From Auriscalpium vulgare (taxonomy: Eukaryota > Basidiomycota > Agaricomycetes > Russulales > Auriscalpiaceae), in assembly GCA_019915015.1 (NCBI GenBank), contig JAHBBC010000012.1, positions 1,657,281 to 1,721,280 of the forward strand: 64,000 nucleotides of DNA. The letters are read 5' to 3'. The translations under genes and the position numbers were made by a program. Of this stretch, positions 1-12,685 are shown one piece after another (within the stretch, counting starts at the first letter, position 1; every line of letters starts with the position of its first letter). The notes under the pieces were generated by a model. It ran no database searches. It was given only the letters and a program-made list of their open reading frames with translations, and had not been told where the DNA came from.

Positions 1-237
1 CGAGGCGATCTCTTCAATGAGCCATCGTCCTCGCTCCCGCGCGCCAACACACCGGCATCCTGTCCGCCCCTCCGACTCCTCGCGGTGCATCTCGACCCTA
101 CGAAATCCCCTTCCCTCCAGTCACCGGATCACGTTCATCCCTGCCAGCAACCCACCGCGCACATTAACGATTATTATCACCTGATTTATGTCCCCTATGC
201 CCCACACGCGATCCCCCAGTCCACTGTTGGCGCCTGA
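1..237 (+). CDS. possible last exon of an upstream gene (partial)
   Basis: Frame 1 is open from the window edge to a TGA at 235-237 and reads a Ser/Pro-rich tail. Shifting by one base near 81 gives a second, equally plausible Pro/Ser-rich ending that stops near 164. Without the upstream sequence I cannot tell which frame is used or whether it is coding. No domain is visible. Confidence 0.2.
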   Translation, partial: RGDLFNEPSSSLPRANTPASCPPLRLLAVHLDPTKSPSLQSPDHVHPCQQPTAHINDYYHLIYVPYAPHAIPQSTVGA

Positions 238-1966
238 TCACCGTCAGTGGTAACGACTGTCACGCCCCACCCACCTGCACCCTTCTTCCCGCCCGAGCCT
301 GCACTGCCGCCCGGCATTCACGCTCGTCTGGCTGCCGCGGACTTGTGGGGGTGGCTCGTCAAATCGCAACACCCCGCAGCATCAACGCCCATGCCATCAT
401 CACTGCGCTCTCCGGACCAGCCGCGTTCCGCATCACAGTCTCCACGCCGCGCAAAATCCGGGTCCCTCGCGTGTGCGCTTCCTCGTCTTTCGTCGGTGCG
501 GCTAGTTCGCCCGCGAAGTCTAGAGTCGAAGTGCCTCGCTTGAGTGGCCTGGGGTGCGCGCAGCCCGGGACAGTCTTGCGACCGACAACGCCGGTCTTGG
601 AGAGTTGGGGCACCGTTCACACTCGCCAGTCGGGTCCGCTGAACGTGCCTCGCTGCGAGATGCACTAGCTACACGTTGTCCGCTCGCGATGTGTTTGCTT
701 CCTCCCCCCTATGTCCTTTATGCCGACGAATCGTGTTTCATGCCTCGACTCGGGTGCTGCGGATGTCCTTTCGCCGCCCAGTCACAGCATTATGCAGCCT
801 CACATTACTACACTATTTCTAGTCATTAGTTGTCGTGCAAGCGCTTCGTCCTGTAGCTGCTCGATGCGAAGGGTTACTTCACAGTACTATACTTGCTAGT
901 ATTCTCTCGACGCAATGCGATGACTTGTCCTGGAATTCTTCCGTTGCAAGTGAAATAAAATGTCGTGAGTAGCTCCTGAACTCAGCCGAGAAATGATGGA
1001 TCTCGTGATGGCCACGCGTTTGCAGGCAGGCGCGACGCGCAGCAACGACGCTCTTACTTCCCCATTCCTACGTCTCCGCTGTGACTCTGCGCTCACTGTT
1101 CCAGAAATTCAGTGACCGTTCCTATGAGCACGGGTATCAAGTTTGTTCAGGCAAATTGGGGGATATGACACCAATGCTTCCGCGAGCTTATCAGCGAGAT
1201 AGCGCGCAGAGAGCGGCCCACTCGTCCAGCATCTAGCGCTTCCTTGTACAGCAGCGCATTACCCAGCTGAGGGAGCGCCAGACGTAACAAGACGTTCTGC
1301 ACGTCGCGTGAGTTCCCTTCGTATCATAACGTATCATTCATCTCGTACAGATCGACATGGCCGCAGACGGCGACTCGCATGCGCAAGGAGCTCGAGAGCA
1401 AGTCAGGCGTGGCTCGATGGTCCGTCCTCGTGTTTCGCAGATACTGTTCGCGTAATGTGACGCGAGAAGGGCTGTGCAGCTGACCGGAAGAGCAGACCGG
1501 ATTCCGTCAAGAGGCGGAGGACAACATGCGGAAACGAGACAAATTCAACGCAAACGGCGCCAGGGAAAGCGAGATCGGGATAGAGTGTGTGTCTGCCGCG
1601 CTGGTCTCGTTTGAATGTATGTGAATAATTGATCGCGGACCACAGCGTGCTGGACGATTTGAGGAGCACGATCGCAGAGCGGATTGATCGCCTCGGAGAA
1701 GTGGTTACCGAGTTGCTAGTTGCTGGTGCGTGCACCCCTCTTCATCTAGTCGGAGTCGGGCAGGGCATCACAGATGGCCGCTAAGAAGGACCCCCAAGAG
1801 GAAGATGCGCTTGAAGGCAGAAGACGCCCCCGGGGAAGTGAGTGTCTGACATCGGCACCGTTGTGTGTTTTCTCCAACTGAACTTCGTAATTTTAGTTTT
1901 CTTGTCCTAGTGAACTACATACAGCGGTGTATTAACTCCGGTACAACTTAGCAGTCTCGCTCAGGG
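238..1966. other. 1.7 kb without a supported gene
   Basis: No ORF here has a recognisable domain or convincing codon use. A short exon-like stretch on the plus strand at 1632-1734 is followed by a GTGCGT donor and by an acceptor CAG at 1771-1773, and a second lies near 1350-1455, but they cannot be joined into one open frame. It may hold the remains of a decayed gene, long untranslated regions, or a gene with an unusual structure. Confidence 0.4.
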
Positions 1967-4900
1967 TCAGTACTCGTACTCGCGCTCTTCTTCGCCCTCG
2001 TTATCTCTGCCCAGATTCAACCTCTCCGCGCCGAACGTTTCATCGCTCTGCTCTCCGCCGTAGCCTCTCTCCTCACTCCTCTCATATCCAGTCTCCTCGC
2101 TTCTGCCATACCCAGTCTCCTCGCTCCTCCCGTACCCGCTTGCCTCGTACTCCTCGCGACGGCCATGACCACCATCGTTTTCATTTGACCGCCCGTAGCC
2201 CGACTCCTCTGTTGTCTCCTCGTAACCGCCGCCGCGCCCATACTCCTGGCGGCCCTCGCCGTAGGTTCCCTCAGAGTAGCCGTCCCCGGAGCGAGACTGA
2301 CCATACCCACTTTCCTCACTCCTGCCGTAGGGTTCGCGCCCGCCACCGTACCCTGAGTGGCGCTCCGGCTCCTCCTGGCGACCGTACCCGCCGGAGTACT
2401 CAGATTCGCCGCCGCCATAGCGAGACTGCGTCTCGCTCTGTCGACTGTAGCTTGCCTCCCGCCCGTACGTTTGCCTCTCGCCGCCGTAGCCCTCATCATA
2501 CCCGGAGCTCGCCTGCCTGCCGTACCCTTCATTTTCGGCCCGCTGATAGGACGGGTTGTAGCCGCTCTGATATCCTGTGTTCCTGGATCCACCGTACGAT
2601 TCTTGCTCGTCGTAAGTTTGCCGCTGGCCGTAAGAGCGGTCTTCTTCATCGCGCTGGGATTCGCCTCCATAGCCGGAACTCTGGTGGCCATACGGATTGT
2701 CGCCCTCGGTCCGACGGGACTGCCTAGCGCCATAATCGCCCCCGTAGGATGATTCCTCGCGACCATCGTATTCCGACTGGCGCTGGCTGTCCTCGGGTTG
2801 ACCGTAGCCGCCGCCGCCATATGCAGATTCTATAACATATATTGTCAGCGCTCTTCAGCTGCTTTGGGGAACTCCTTCACGGACCTTGTCCATAGCGCGA
2901 CTCTTCGTTCCGACGTCCGCTGTTACTGCCCGCTCCGGAGAGGTAGTCACTCCCTGCAGTGAACTGTCCGGAGGCACCGTATGCTTGTGACTTCTCGCCG
3001 TGCGCCCCTCCGGGAGTTTCCGCGGTTTCGTCGTTGGAGCCGGGACGTTTATTCTTACCCTGACGTACGCTTTCCTGGATGGCCTGTAAGCTTTTAAATA
3101 CCACAATGAAGTGAAGATGCCCACCTTTGTCAGCGAGTTCAATATGGTTTCGCGCTCGTCGCCGGTGCTGTCCAGCCAGCCTTCCAGTTCTTGGAACATA
3201 GCGTTCTGAATTTGAGACCGGCCCGTGTTGTAGTATGGGTGATGGAACGCCTCGAGGATCTGAGGGACAAGAATGTCATTCCAGGTTTCAAAGGAAGGCA
3301 TGAGGGGTTAAGGACTAGCCTGATTGATGACGTCGTCGGGGTTCTCCCGGTCTTCGAACCAAGCGTTGACCAGTAATTTCACACTGTATTGGACGACAAC
3401 TTGCGCGATCTTCCCGGCCTACAAGTAGATGTCAAAGCTCAAACAAAACAAAATCTAACCACTGCAATTGAAGCTTACCGGCTCGTTGAGAATCAAACCG
3501 AAATGATCCTGTGAGCAAGAGAGTTTCAGCAAACGCAGGCCATCGGCGGACGGTCCGAGATTTTAGTACCTTTGAAAGAAGACTATGCGAAGGATCGGAC
3601 GCGTGCGGGTTGGTGAAGACTTCATACTGATCCTTGGAGTCGATTACTGCCTTGCTACCTTCGCCAAGAACGCCTGTCACTTGAGACAGAATGGGCTACA
3701 GAAGTTCACCGATTCAGGATCGATACGGGAGTACAAGAAATGCCATATACCGTCAGCCAGGGAGCCAAAATAGTGTACACGTCTGCCGATTTTTGCGTCA
3801 ATTTGAAAGCAACGACAGAGATTAAGCATAAAACCCTCACAAGCGTTCAGCGCGTTCGTCAAGCCGTCAATCAAGTCGCCCAGGCCAGGTATCTTCTCGA
3901 TTTGCTCCACGACGGTGCGGAATACCCCGTCGCGCCACTTAAGCAGCGCCCAAAGTTTCTGCTGCACCTCCGGCGGAGCGATGTTGTCCGGGTTGAACTG
4001 ATACGACTGCGACTGCTGGTGGAGATTCTCCCCTTCGTCCATATTTCCACCCCCAATCGGCAGCTTGGACAGCAAGCCCTTGAGCTTTGAGATAGTGGAG
4101 TCCTGATCCGAAGTCGATGCCTCGTTCATCTTGTTGGTCAGGTCGGTGACCGAGGCCTGGCTGAGGTGGTCGCCAGCTTCTCCCATAAGAGAGTGCAGGA
4201 AATCAGCGCCTCCGAACGTCCCCGTTACGAGAGGTGGAGCAGGGCCATTAGGGGTATTGATGATGACTGAAAATCATGCATGTCAAAACACTTACATAGC
4301 TTTCCAACAAGCCAGATCCCTCACGTACCTCGATCGCCGACATGGCAAAATACTTGCTCGTGGCCCATCTTCCTCAGAGCAATCTCGCACCAGTTGCTGT
4401 GGGCGAGAAGGTCCTCCAGGGTATGTAAGCCCGTTCCGAGGAGCCGATATGCTTCGAAGAGTTCTGGCCCTTCGTGGCCTCCAGAGCGCCTTCCGCGGCC
4501 AATACAGGCCCGAAAGACGCGGCGGATATGAGCCGTAGATGTGTCCCATCCCCGATTGTCACTCGCCATGTAGTTCTATGCCAACGGTCAGTGAGATGTC
4601 ACTCTTGGTACATCACGAGCTACCTTCATTCCAGTGCGTTCGTCAATCTCGAGCTCCTCTTGGCGCACCGGGGGACGGAGCTTCGGATGAATCCGACGAG
4701 CATCTCCCTCTTTTTCTGCGTAGCCTCTGTGGCGACAATTAGTTCTGCGTGCACATTGAGCTTCGGCCACTCACTTTGGGTTGTCGATATGTTCCTATCC
4801 GCCGTATGATCAGGAAGCCAGATCTAACGCGTACGAGGACTCGCACTTACAACAGGAAGGTAAACTCCCAAGCGGTCGGCAGTGACCTCAAATTCTTCGG

Positions 4901-5537
4901 TTGCGAAGCCGAAGGTCTACACAATGATGTCAAGGGAAATCACGTGAAGAGGCTGTCAGACCTACCATGAATCCGAGGACTGCGACGATGAGAACAAGGG
5001 TGTCTGCGGAGAGTTTCGTCAACCCGGCGATGTCCATGGCCTATGGCCGCGGAGTCGCGATGTCAAACGCAGCATCGGGAGCGGTGGTCAAGGGGCACAC
5101 CTGGGAATAGTCTCGCAGCCAGTTGCCCTGGGCAAGGCGTTAGTGTCTGCAACATCCAAAGGACACGATCGCGACTCACGAAGTAAACTTTTTTAACATC
5201 GCCTTTGTTGAACTTCTTCCCTCCAGAGCCAGATTGCAGGAGATTATGGGCAAAGCTCAGCAGTCCTGCACCAGCAGCACCATGGCCTGCAGTCTTGGCC
5301 AATTCCGTGAGAATATTCTCAATGTCCCCATGGCGGAATGCCTTGTCTATAGGAGATTGTCACGATGGGGATCGCGCATGATGCAGTCTGCAGCCAGAGC
5401 AAACGGTGCGTACCGTTCAAGTACGAGAAGTCAGGGATATCGCCAGCACCAAATGCCCTGACTCGGGCTGGTGCAACGGCTAGAAAGACAGTTAGGATCA
5501 GCAGAGTCGAAGCAAATGGATGCATCGCAGTGGGCAC
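1967..5537 (-). CDS. Het-C-like heterokaryon incompatibility family protein
   Basis: This is a member of the fungal Het-C family, whose Neurospora founder governs vegetative (non-self) incompatibility; in most fungi the role is unknown. The ATG at 5537 opens a hydrophobic signal peptide of about 25 residues, followed by FGAGDIPDFSYLNGT. After an intron comes the family hallmark GNWLRDYSQ, spliced from VYF near 5185 to GNW near 5130, and then AMDIAGLTKLSADTL. Further on are DNRGWDTSTAHIRR, a NWCEIAL helix and DPSHSLLSKDHF. The C-terminus (about 2780 down to 1967) is a long Gly/Tyr/Ser-rich, low-complexity tail ending EREYEY, as in Neurospora het-c. There are many short introns, and I estimate about 900 residues. 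The family is certain; a role in incompatibility in this species is inference. Confidence 0.9.
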
Positions 5538-5947
5538 AAGAGCTAGATGCGAGGAGATCCTCAGAGTTCGTCATTTGGACAAGATCGGATATGACCGCCT
5601 GGTCTTCGCTAAGCCTGTCTCACGGACTCTGCCAAGCCATGACGCACAGCGCGCGTGCCAGCGCCGGTGAGATGCCGTTCGCCAACATCGAGCATGAATG
5701 GAGACGACCAGCGTGCGTGCCAGTCGGACGACGTGGCGGAGGCAGCACCTACTCCAAGCGCCCGGGTCGGGCGGATCGATCCACTATCCCCAGCAACTAC
5801 AAACAGCGCAGCAACTACAAACAGCGCAGCAACTACAAACAGCGCAGCAACTACAAACAGCGCAGCAACTACAAATTAAACAGCGCGACAGCTACACTAC
5901 AACGCATAAGCGAGGCATTCTGTCGACGTCCATGTAGGCGATCGCTA
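5538..5947. other. promoter of the Het-C gene and 3' flank of TAF2
   Basis: This 410-bp gap lies between the Het-C start and the TAF2 stop, both on the minus strand. It holds an 18-bp tandem repeat at 5791-5880 and no gene. Confidence 0.6.
5791..5880 (+). repeat. 18-bp minisatellite, five copies
   Basis: The unit CAGCAACTACAAACAGCG starts at 5791, 5809, 5827 and 5845 in identical form. A fifth copy from 5863 diverges after 13 bases. Because 18 is a multiple of three, all frames stay open across it, which produces spurious ORFs. It lies upstream of the Het-C gene. Confidence 0.95.
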
Positions 5948-8900
5948 TCATGCCAACTTTGCCTTCTTCGCCACAGGCTGTCCTCCGTTCGGCTTCTCAC
6001 TACCCTCCTTCCTCTTCTTCATACCCTGCTGCCCTTTCATCTCCTTCACCCGATTGCCAAGCATCACCGCCACCTGACCGACTTCGGACTCCAGACCGTT
6101 GAATATGATCGCGTTGTTGATCATGAGGTCGATGTCGGCTTCCCATGCGTCCATAGACTCGTACTTATCTGCGTCCAGCTTTTGCCGGATGGTCTGCAGG
6201 TCTCGGGCATCCTTGCGCGGGATGAACTCAAAGTATTGGGGGATGCCCAGCGCGACAGGGTCGACAGGCTCTCTGAAGACGTACGATCTACAAAGACGTT
6301 AGGATATCCAAAATTAGACACCAAGTCAACGCACATGGGATCCTTGACTAGGTTGTTCATCAGCGTTTGCACACTGCGCTTCTCGGTCCAGGACATCTTC
6401 CTCTCCATGACCTTCGTCCACTCTTTCTTGTAGGCCCTCTCGACTGCGTCCGCGCACTCCACAGGATAGGTAGTAGGAGGATTGAACAGGCGACAGTTGG
6501 CGAACACGAGTTCGATGTCTTTCCCAACCTCTTCGTTCGTCGTGTATTTGCCCGTGGTCACGTTCGTTGTTATCGTGCCGAAATCCATGGGTTGCTTGAT
6601 TTCGTCGAAGTACCTGAGTTTAATATCAAGCACATGAAAAGCATTGAGATGACAGCGAACATACGTCGGGCAGCCGTCGAGCACAGGATCCACCGGTCTG
6701 GCAAAAATTACAGCCTCCGGCAGTTTGAGAAGTGTCTTCAAAAGATCCTTGACCTTTGTCTTGTTGATTGGCGTCGACGTAACTTCAGACGCCTTCTTCG
6801 AAGGCCTAGGGGAAGCAGCGGGCGATGCAGACGAGGGAACCACCTCCCGTTCTTTGCCCTTGTTCGATGCGCGATGTGAGTCTGGGGGTACAGGAAGTGG
6901 GAGAGTAGCAGGATTGGCTTCGAGCGACCCCAAAGGTACAGGTCGCTTGATCTTTATCGAGCTTGCCCTCAGAGTCGGGGCCGCCTTCTTCTCTTTCTCG
7001 ACAACAGGGGGCTGCGGACTCTTGCTGGGCTTCTTGCTGGGCGACGCCAAGGCCAAGATCTCGTCATCTTCAAGCAAGTCGCTTTCATAACCTTTCTTCC
7101 GCTTCCCGGGTTGGACTACGCTCGCCGTAGTCCGATGGTGTTTCTTGTGCATTGCTTCCATGGCGAGTACCTCCTCAAGAATGTCAAGAGATCCATCGTC
7201 CTCCACTGGCGGCAGTGGGGCCTCGTCAGGCTTCGGCTTACGGATTTTCGGTGCCTTGGCGGTCGATGGGGCAGCGTTTGCAGGCGTCTCTTTGACTGGT
7301 GTCTCCGTTGACCGTGGAGCAGTAGGGCCGCCGAACTTGAGCTTGATCGAAGGTCTGGGGGCGGGTTCGACGACGGCCTTCGGCACTTGAGCGACCACTG
7401 TGGAGGGCCCTGCGCCTGCCGGTGCAGTAGCAACAGGCCGAGCTTTCTCGACCGGCTGAATCTGTTTCTGGACCCTTGATTGCAGCGTGTTGTTACTCCT
7501 TGCCCATTCTGGTTGCAGCGACCCGGATGAGTAGGAAACCTGAGCAATGAGAGTGCATGGTGGCTTACCTTTCTCAAAGAAGGTCTCCAGCGCGGCAGCC
7601 TCGTTGTAAGCGTACGACTCAGGCAAATTGTACGTTTTTGCGTTGCGAATCATGAGACGAAAATCGGCTTCGAGAGCGAAACGATCTTTGTAAACGCCAT
7701 TTTGCAGTTTGGCGGACATATTGCTGAGGTCCATTGGACTTCGAATGACGTCAAAGTAACTATGCGGCATTGTCAGGGATTGCAGAGATGAACAATGCGC
7801 CAACGAGACTTACTTCGGAGCATGATCTCTGACCGGATCAACTGGTTGCAAGAAAATAGTAGCACGCTTGTTGCTGGTCAACTTCCGCAACAACAGCTGT
7901 GCAACGGTAAAATCAAGCGAAGTCATGCCACCACTACGGCCCTTAGGTTCCTTGATCTTGGTGGGAGCACTGCCCTTATCTTTGATCTTGGACTTCGTCG
8001 AGGTTCGGAACGCGACTCCCTTCTTGTTCGGCGTGGCCATCGGCGGCTCCATAGCAGGCGTAGGAAGCAGCTTGACGATGTTCGGTTCTGTCGACGTGCC
8101 CGAAGGTAAAAGACGAATCTTTGGAGGTGCGGGCGGAGGCAAGGTCGGGCGGCTCGCAACCGCGCTACCAGCCTTGGCTGCTCGGGGAGGCTTAGCAGGG
8201 CCAACCTTGAGCGGGGGAAGTGCAGAAGGCGTTTCGACTATTGGCGTCGGAGGAGGAAGGTGGATAGAGAGCTTTGGCGGGGCTTCTTCTGCCCCTCGAA
8301 TGAGTATGTCTGCCAGTTTCAGGATGGACCAACGAACGTCTTGGTCGGCGTCGGGTGCACTTGAGATCTTATGTCAATACAACTGGAGCAATGCGTCATG
8401 CTCGGAAACTTACAGAGCAACGGGCAGGAGAAATTCTCTGACTATCTCATTTTTCCCGACCTCCTTGTCTTTCCGCAGGGCCTTGATCAGGAGGTCGACC
8501 TCACTTTTCTTGTTCTCCTTCACTTTTTCTTGCGTAACACCGTCTTCCTCGATGAGTAATGGGTCTGTTTCTTTTCCTGAGCCCTTCAATTCGCCCATAG
8601 TGACCAGCAGAGCAAGAGACTGGCAGGCATTTCGGGCTACATGGCGCCGAATCACACGAGATGAGTCATGCGCTGCCACCGCCAGAATATAGCGCATGAT
8701 CTTGGGCGTGTACCACTTAGTCAGGAAAAGAGCGTCGAAAGCTGCAATCCGAACTTGCGTGTAGTTGCCCTCCCTTCGAGAAAACGCAGTGAGCATGCGC
8801 GGTATGTAGGTAACGGATTGTGACATACCTTGTCAACGGGAAGAAGACACGTGGATCGTTCGGTATGAGGCCAGATACGCTAAGTATGAGCCTGAACTGA

Positions 8901-11900
8901 AGAAACCATGAGTCAAAGGTAGTAAAGGGAGATGAAAGACCGCTTGTTACCTCTAAGGCGGCGATGGTGACGACGTTGTGCGGAGAAGGAATAAGTCGGT
9001 CCATGCTCCTATACCTGTCCACCTCAGCCAGAGATTCCTTGAGCAGATTAGCTTCTTCGGAGCTCTGTTCGTTCGTAGTCTCCGTGGGGAACAGTTCACC
9101 ACGCTCAGGTGGCAGCGTGGACACGCTAGCACACGCCAGAGCGGAAACAAGGGTGCAGATGTAGAAGGCATCGGTGTACTGACAATTTGTCAATAATACA
9201 ATCACCACCAGTAGAGTAGTAGCTTCTTACAGGATTAGCAGTGTTGTCGTTATACTTTAGCTGGTCGATCAAAAACTGGCGTACGACCGCCGGGCATTTA
9301 CCGTTCTCGAAGCGCACCGAGGCAACTGCCCTGATCAATGCCTGAAAAAGGAGGAGCGCAAAACGCATCAATGGTGACTGAGATAACACCAGAAGTACTA
9401 CATACCCGCCGTACAAAATACTCCGGGTAGTCCGAGAAGTCATTTGGCCTTGGGACGTAAGAGTGGGCAAACAAGTCTTGTTGAGCGTCTTCGGGCTCGT
9501 AGCAATATCGCAAGAATAGCTTGAAAAGATGGAAGAGGCCAAGAAAGTCGAGCTTCCGGTAGGCACACTATCATTACAAACATCGTGAACATAACGAACA
9601 ATTTAACGACTGGATGACGTACTGTGACTAGTGCGAGTGCTGCTTCACAGCGCACGCGGAAGAAGTAGTTGGACACTAAAACTGTCTTCGTCAGTGTGCT
9701 AGAAATGATAGCACTCGGCATCCTGGACAGTGCGTTGACAGCCTGAAGCGCCTTGGGCTGAGCATACACATACTATACGCTGAACGATGAACCGCACCTC
9801 TAATTGCGCAATGACATCTCTATCCCTCTGAAGCTGAGACACCCACATGAAGTCCGGTTGGTCGAATGCGATGGCCGCAATCCACTCGAAGTCCGCATCC
9901 ATCCGGATCCACTCGTATGTCGCGCCGTTCATTGTCTGCTCGTCCTCCTCTGTCCAGTCGGCAACCTTCCAGTTGTCTCGCTCTTTCTCCTTCTCCCATA
10001 TGTCCAGACCGAATCCCATGTCCACCATTCCCATCGCCTCAGCAGCCTCGGCATCACCTTCTGCCGCCGCCTGAGCCGCTGCCTGTCGCGCCAGGTACCG
10101 CTTGGTGTTCCGACGGACGCGCTTATACTTGGTGTTGAAGGGTACTTCATAACGTTTGAAGGAACTTCGAATGTCAAGAACGTGCTCATATGGTGTCCCA
10201 TCCGCCTCATGGATGCGAATAGTCATTTGACCCTGGTGCCAAATATAAACAATACAATGCTGTGAGCGAAAGGTATGTATGGACGCACCTCGAAGAAAGC
10301 AACTGGCTTAAGCATTGTCTTTCTGATTTCATCATGTTCGTGAGCTTTCCACGCTGGCGCATCCTGTCGCATTGTGATCTCAACAGCCATTTTCTTCCTG
10401 TTGAAGCTTGCCGAAAACCCGAACGCCGGGCAACCACTGCCATATATCCATTGCTCCGCAAAGGACCTGAGGTCAACTCCACTGACTTTCCGACACGTGC
10501 GAAGAAACGCGTGAGTCGATAGTGCGTTGTTCATCATTTCCCCGGAGATAGCGGATAGGAAAAGCTTTGGCAGGACGCGAGACAAACCTAGCGAGGTACC
10601 AGATTTGCCCAGACGGCGGTCCAAGATATGGAGAGCTAAAGGCGACTTGAGATTGATAAAGGACAGAACGGCAGAGTCGGGTGGATCTTGAAGCATCGGC
10701 TGACATATTGGAGGCATAGACCCGCTGTCCAAGTCGACCACACGCTCCATGTCCTTCTTCAGGCGAAATCGATACTCGTTGTTGCCAAAGAGCTTCCGCA
10801 AGAATAAGCCCGTAATGTACAACCCCAGCCCATTGACCAACCATAGGTCGGACCACACCTTCGGTTGGATGTTGATGCCGATCCATTGACAGGCGAGCGC
10901 ATGACTAAGCGTTTGTCGGGTTTCGTACACCTGGTCGATAGCGTCGTCTCCATGTAGGAGATCGACAGTTAGGATGGAGAGCGTGGCCGTGTCAAAGCGC
11001 AGAGTAGGCAATTCGTCCACAAACACGAGTTTGTGTGAGCCGAAGGGATAGGAGCCGAACTCTGTCGAGTAGAAAGTCATAGCCTGTCGGAGAAAGAGGA
11101 CAGAGACAGCAAGGAGGGGTTCGTGTCCAGGGAGGCAGAAGGCGTGCATCAAAGGCTGGGACGAACTGCTTGAATCGTCGCCCGCTACGTCACCTGCCGG
11201 TATGGACAGGACGTGGAAAGGGCCAGCTGCGAACCCGATATGCTGCACAGACGTGGGGAAGGTCTGTGAAAAGACGAAGATGGACTTGTTCGAGTTGAAG
11301 GGGTGAGCCACCTGAAACTCGGCAGTAAGTGACCGCGCAATATCCAGTCGTCACTGGATCCCGCGCACCTGCTCAACCAGCTCACCGCTGCAAACCACAA
11401 GCGTGGGGTATTCGCCTTGCTCGTCTTCATCCTCCTCGCTGCGCCTCCCAATGTCTCGTTCTTCAAGAAACCGTGGGACAACGAACTCAAAATCCCATGT
11501 GCATCTCTCCCAAGGGTTGTCAATACAAGGAACCCAACACCTTGCTGCATCAGGTGACGAGGGAGTCGTGAATACGTGAGGAACACGCTAGGCGCCGACA
11601 TTAGTTTGGAAGGAATGACCCAGTAATAAAACGCACATAAGGATGCGCATCCGACGGCAACACAAAATTAAGTCCCTCGACTGGATTGCGGATGCTGTAC
11701 TCAATCTTGATGGTTATAGGAGCGAAGTCAGGAACGACGATCTGCGAGGTCGAGGCGCCAGGCGTCTGAGGCTCAGGTGTGGCGGCTACAAATGTGAGAG
11801 CGTGAGATCGAACATTGAGAGCGGCGGCACAGTACGCACCTTCACTTGCAATGAGACCAGCCGTAGAACTTCCTGATTGCTTCAGCGACACCTCCTGGGG

Positions 11901-12400
11901 GATCGCTATGGACAGCTCTCCCTCCTCGCCTTCCGCGAGGGCAGAGTAAATCCTCCGCTTTAGCTCAGGATGATTGTGAACATCCTGCGGGTTTGACACG
12001 TTGATGTTTGCAAGAGGATCGTAATGAATAAAATCCGCTCGATGAGAAGCCACTGTCACACTGTGAATGGCTGTTATGAACAGTGAGAACGCGTCGCAGC
12101 ACGAGGTACATGACGTGGTCATTGCTCACTACACTGGCGGGAGTGGAGATGAATGGTCTTCAAATCCTTGCTGGTGGGAATGATGGTAATCTCAGTGTAG
12201 CCCTAAGGCATGAGGGTGAGGCCGCCGCGACTGGTGAATGATGCAGTAGACGACGCACCCATACGCTCCCAGAGAAGTCAATCTCTAGAACGACACTCTG
12301 ATGACTAGTATATACGGAGACGCGTGTCAGCGAACGCTCCACGACAGAGAATTGGAGATACGTATGTAGAGAAACCGCGACGGAGGTTCTCGCGCTGCAT
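5948..12400 (-). CDS. TAF2: TFIID subunit TAF2 with three C-terminal bromodomains
   Basis: TAF2 is the TFIID subunit that helps recognise the core-promoter initiator in the nucleus. The N-terminal part is an aminopeptidase-like (M1) fold: HQSVVLEIDFSG, GYTEITIIP and TIHLHSRQC mark the start. The segment at about 10900 reads HALACQWIGI where active M1 enzymes have HExxH plus a downstream Glu, so the zinc site is lost, as is usual for TAF2. HEAT-like helices follow. The C-terminal third carries three bromodomains: YFDVIRSPMDL with NAKTYN near 7750-7600; YFDEIKQPMDFGTI with ANCRLFN near 6600-6500; and a degenerate third, QYFEFI with NNAIIFN, near 6240-6070. It ends in a basic KKAKLA tail. I estimate about 1,750 residues. 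I chose the ATG at 12398-12400; the first intron is uncertain, so the start could differ by an exon. It is divergent from LTV1 with a 285-bp shared promoter. Confidence 0.92.
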
Positions 12401-12685
12401 CACGTTGACGTGACTGTTGAGCCCAGTAAACGAAGCCAGATACTGACAGACGTGCTAAGAATGAAGCAGCAATAGGAAGATTGTGGGCTCAATCAGAGGA
12501 GAAGAATGGGAGGGAGGAGGTGAAGGTGGGATGAGACGGAAGTCCGGCACACTGCGGCCGCTGCCAGTGAGGAGTCGCGACGGCGTCGAGGTCCCTAGCC
12601 GGCTTATGTCATCCACTTCGGTGAGCGCTAAAATATTCAATAACCAGGCTTGCCGCTTGCGCTCTGCATCCTGCATCTCCTCACC
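12401..12685. promoter_or_regulatory. divergent promoter of TAF2 and LTV1
   Basis: This 285-bp space separates two head-to-head starts. No TATA box is obvious. It is inferred to be bidirectional from gene orientation only. Confidence 0.6.

Noticed and set aside
5791..5880. Could the 18-bp array be a CRISPR?
   Set aside because: The units are head to tail without spacers, and the DNA is eukaryotic; it is a minisatellite.
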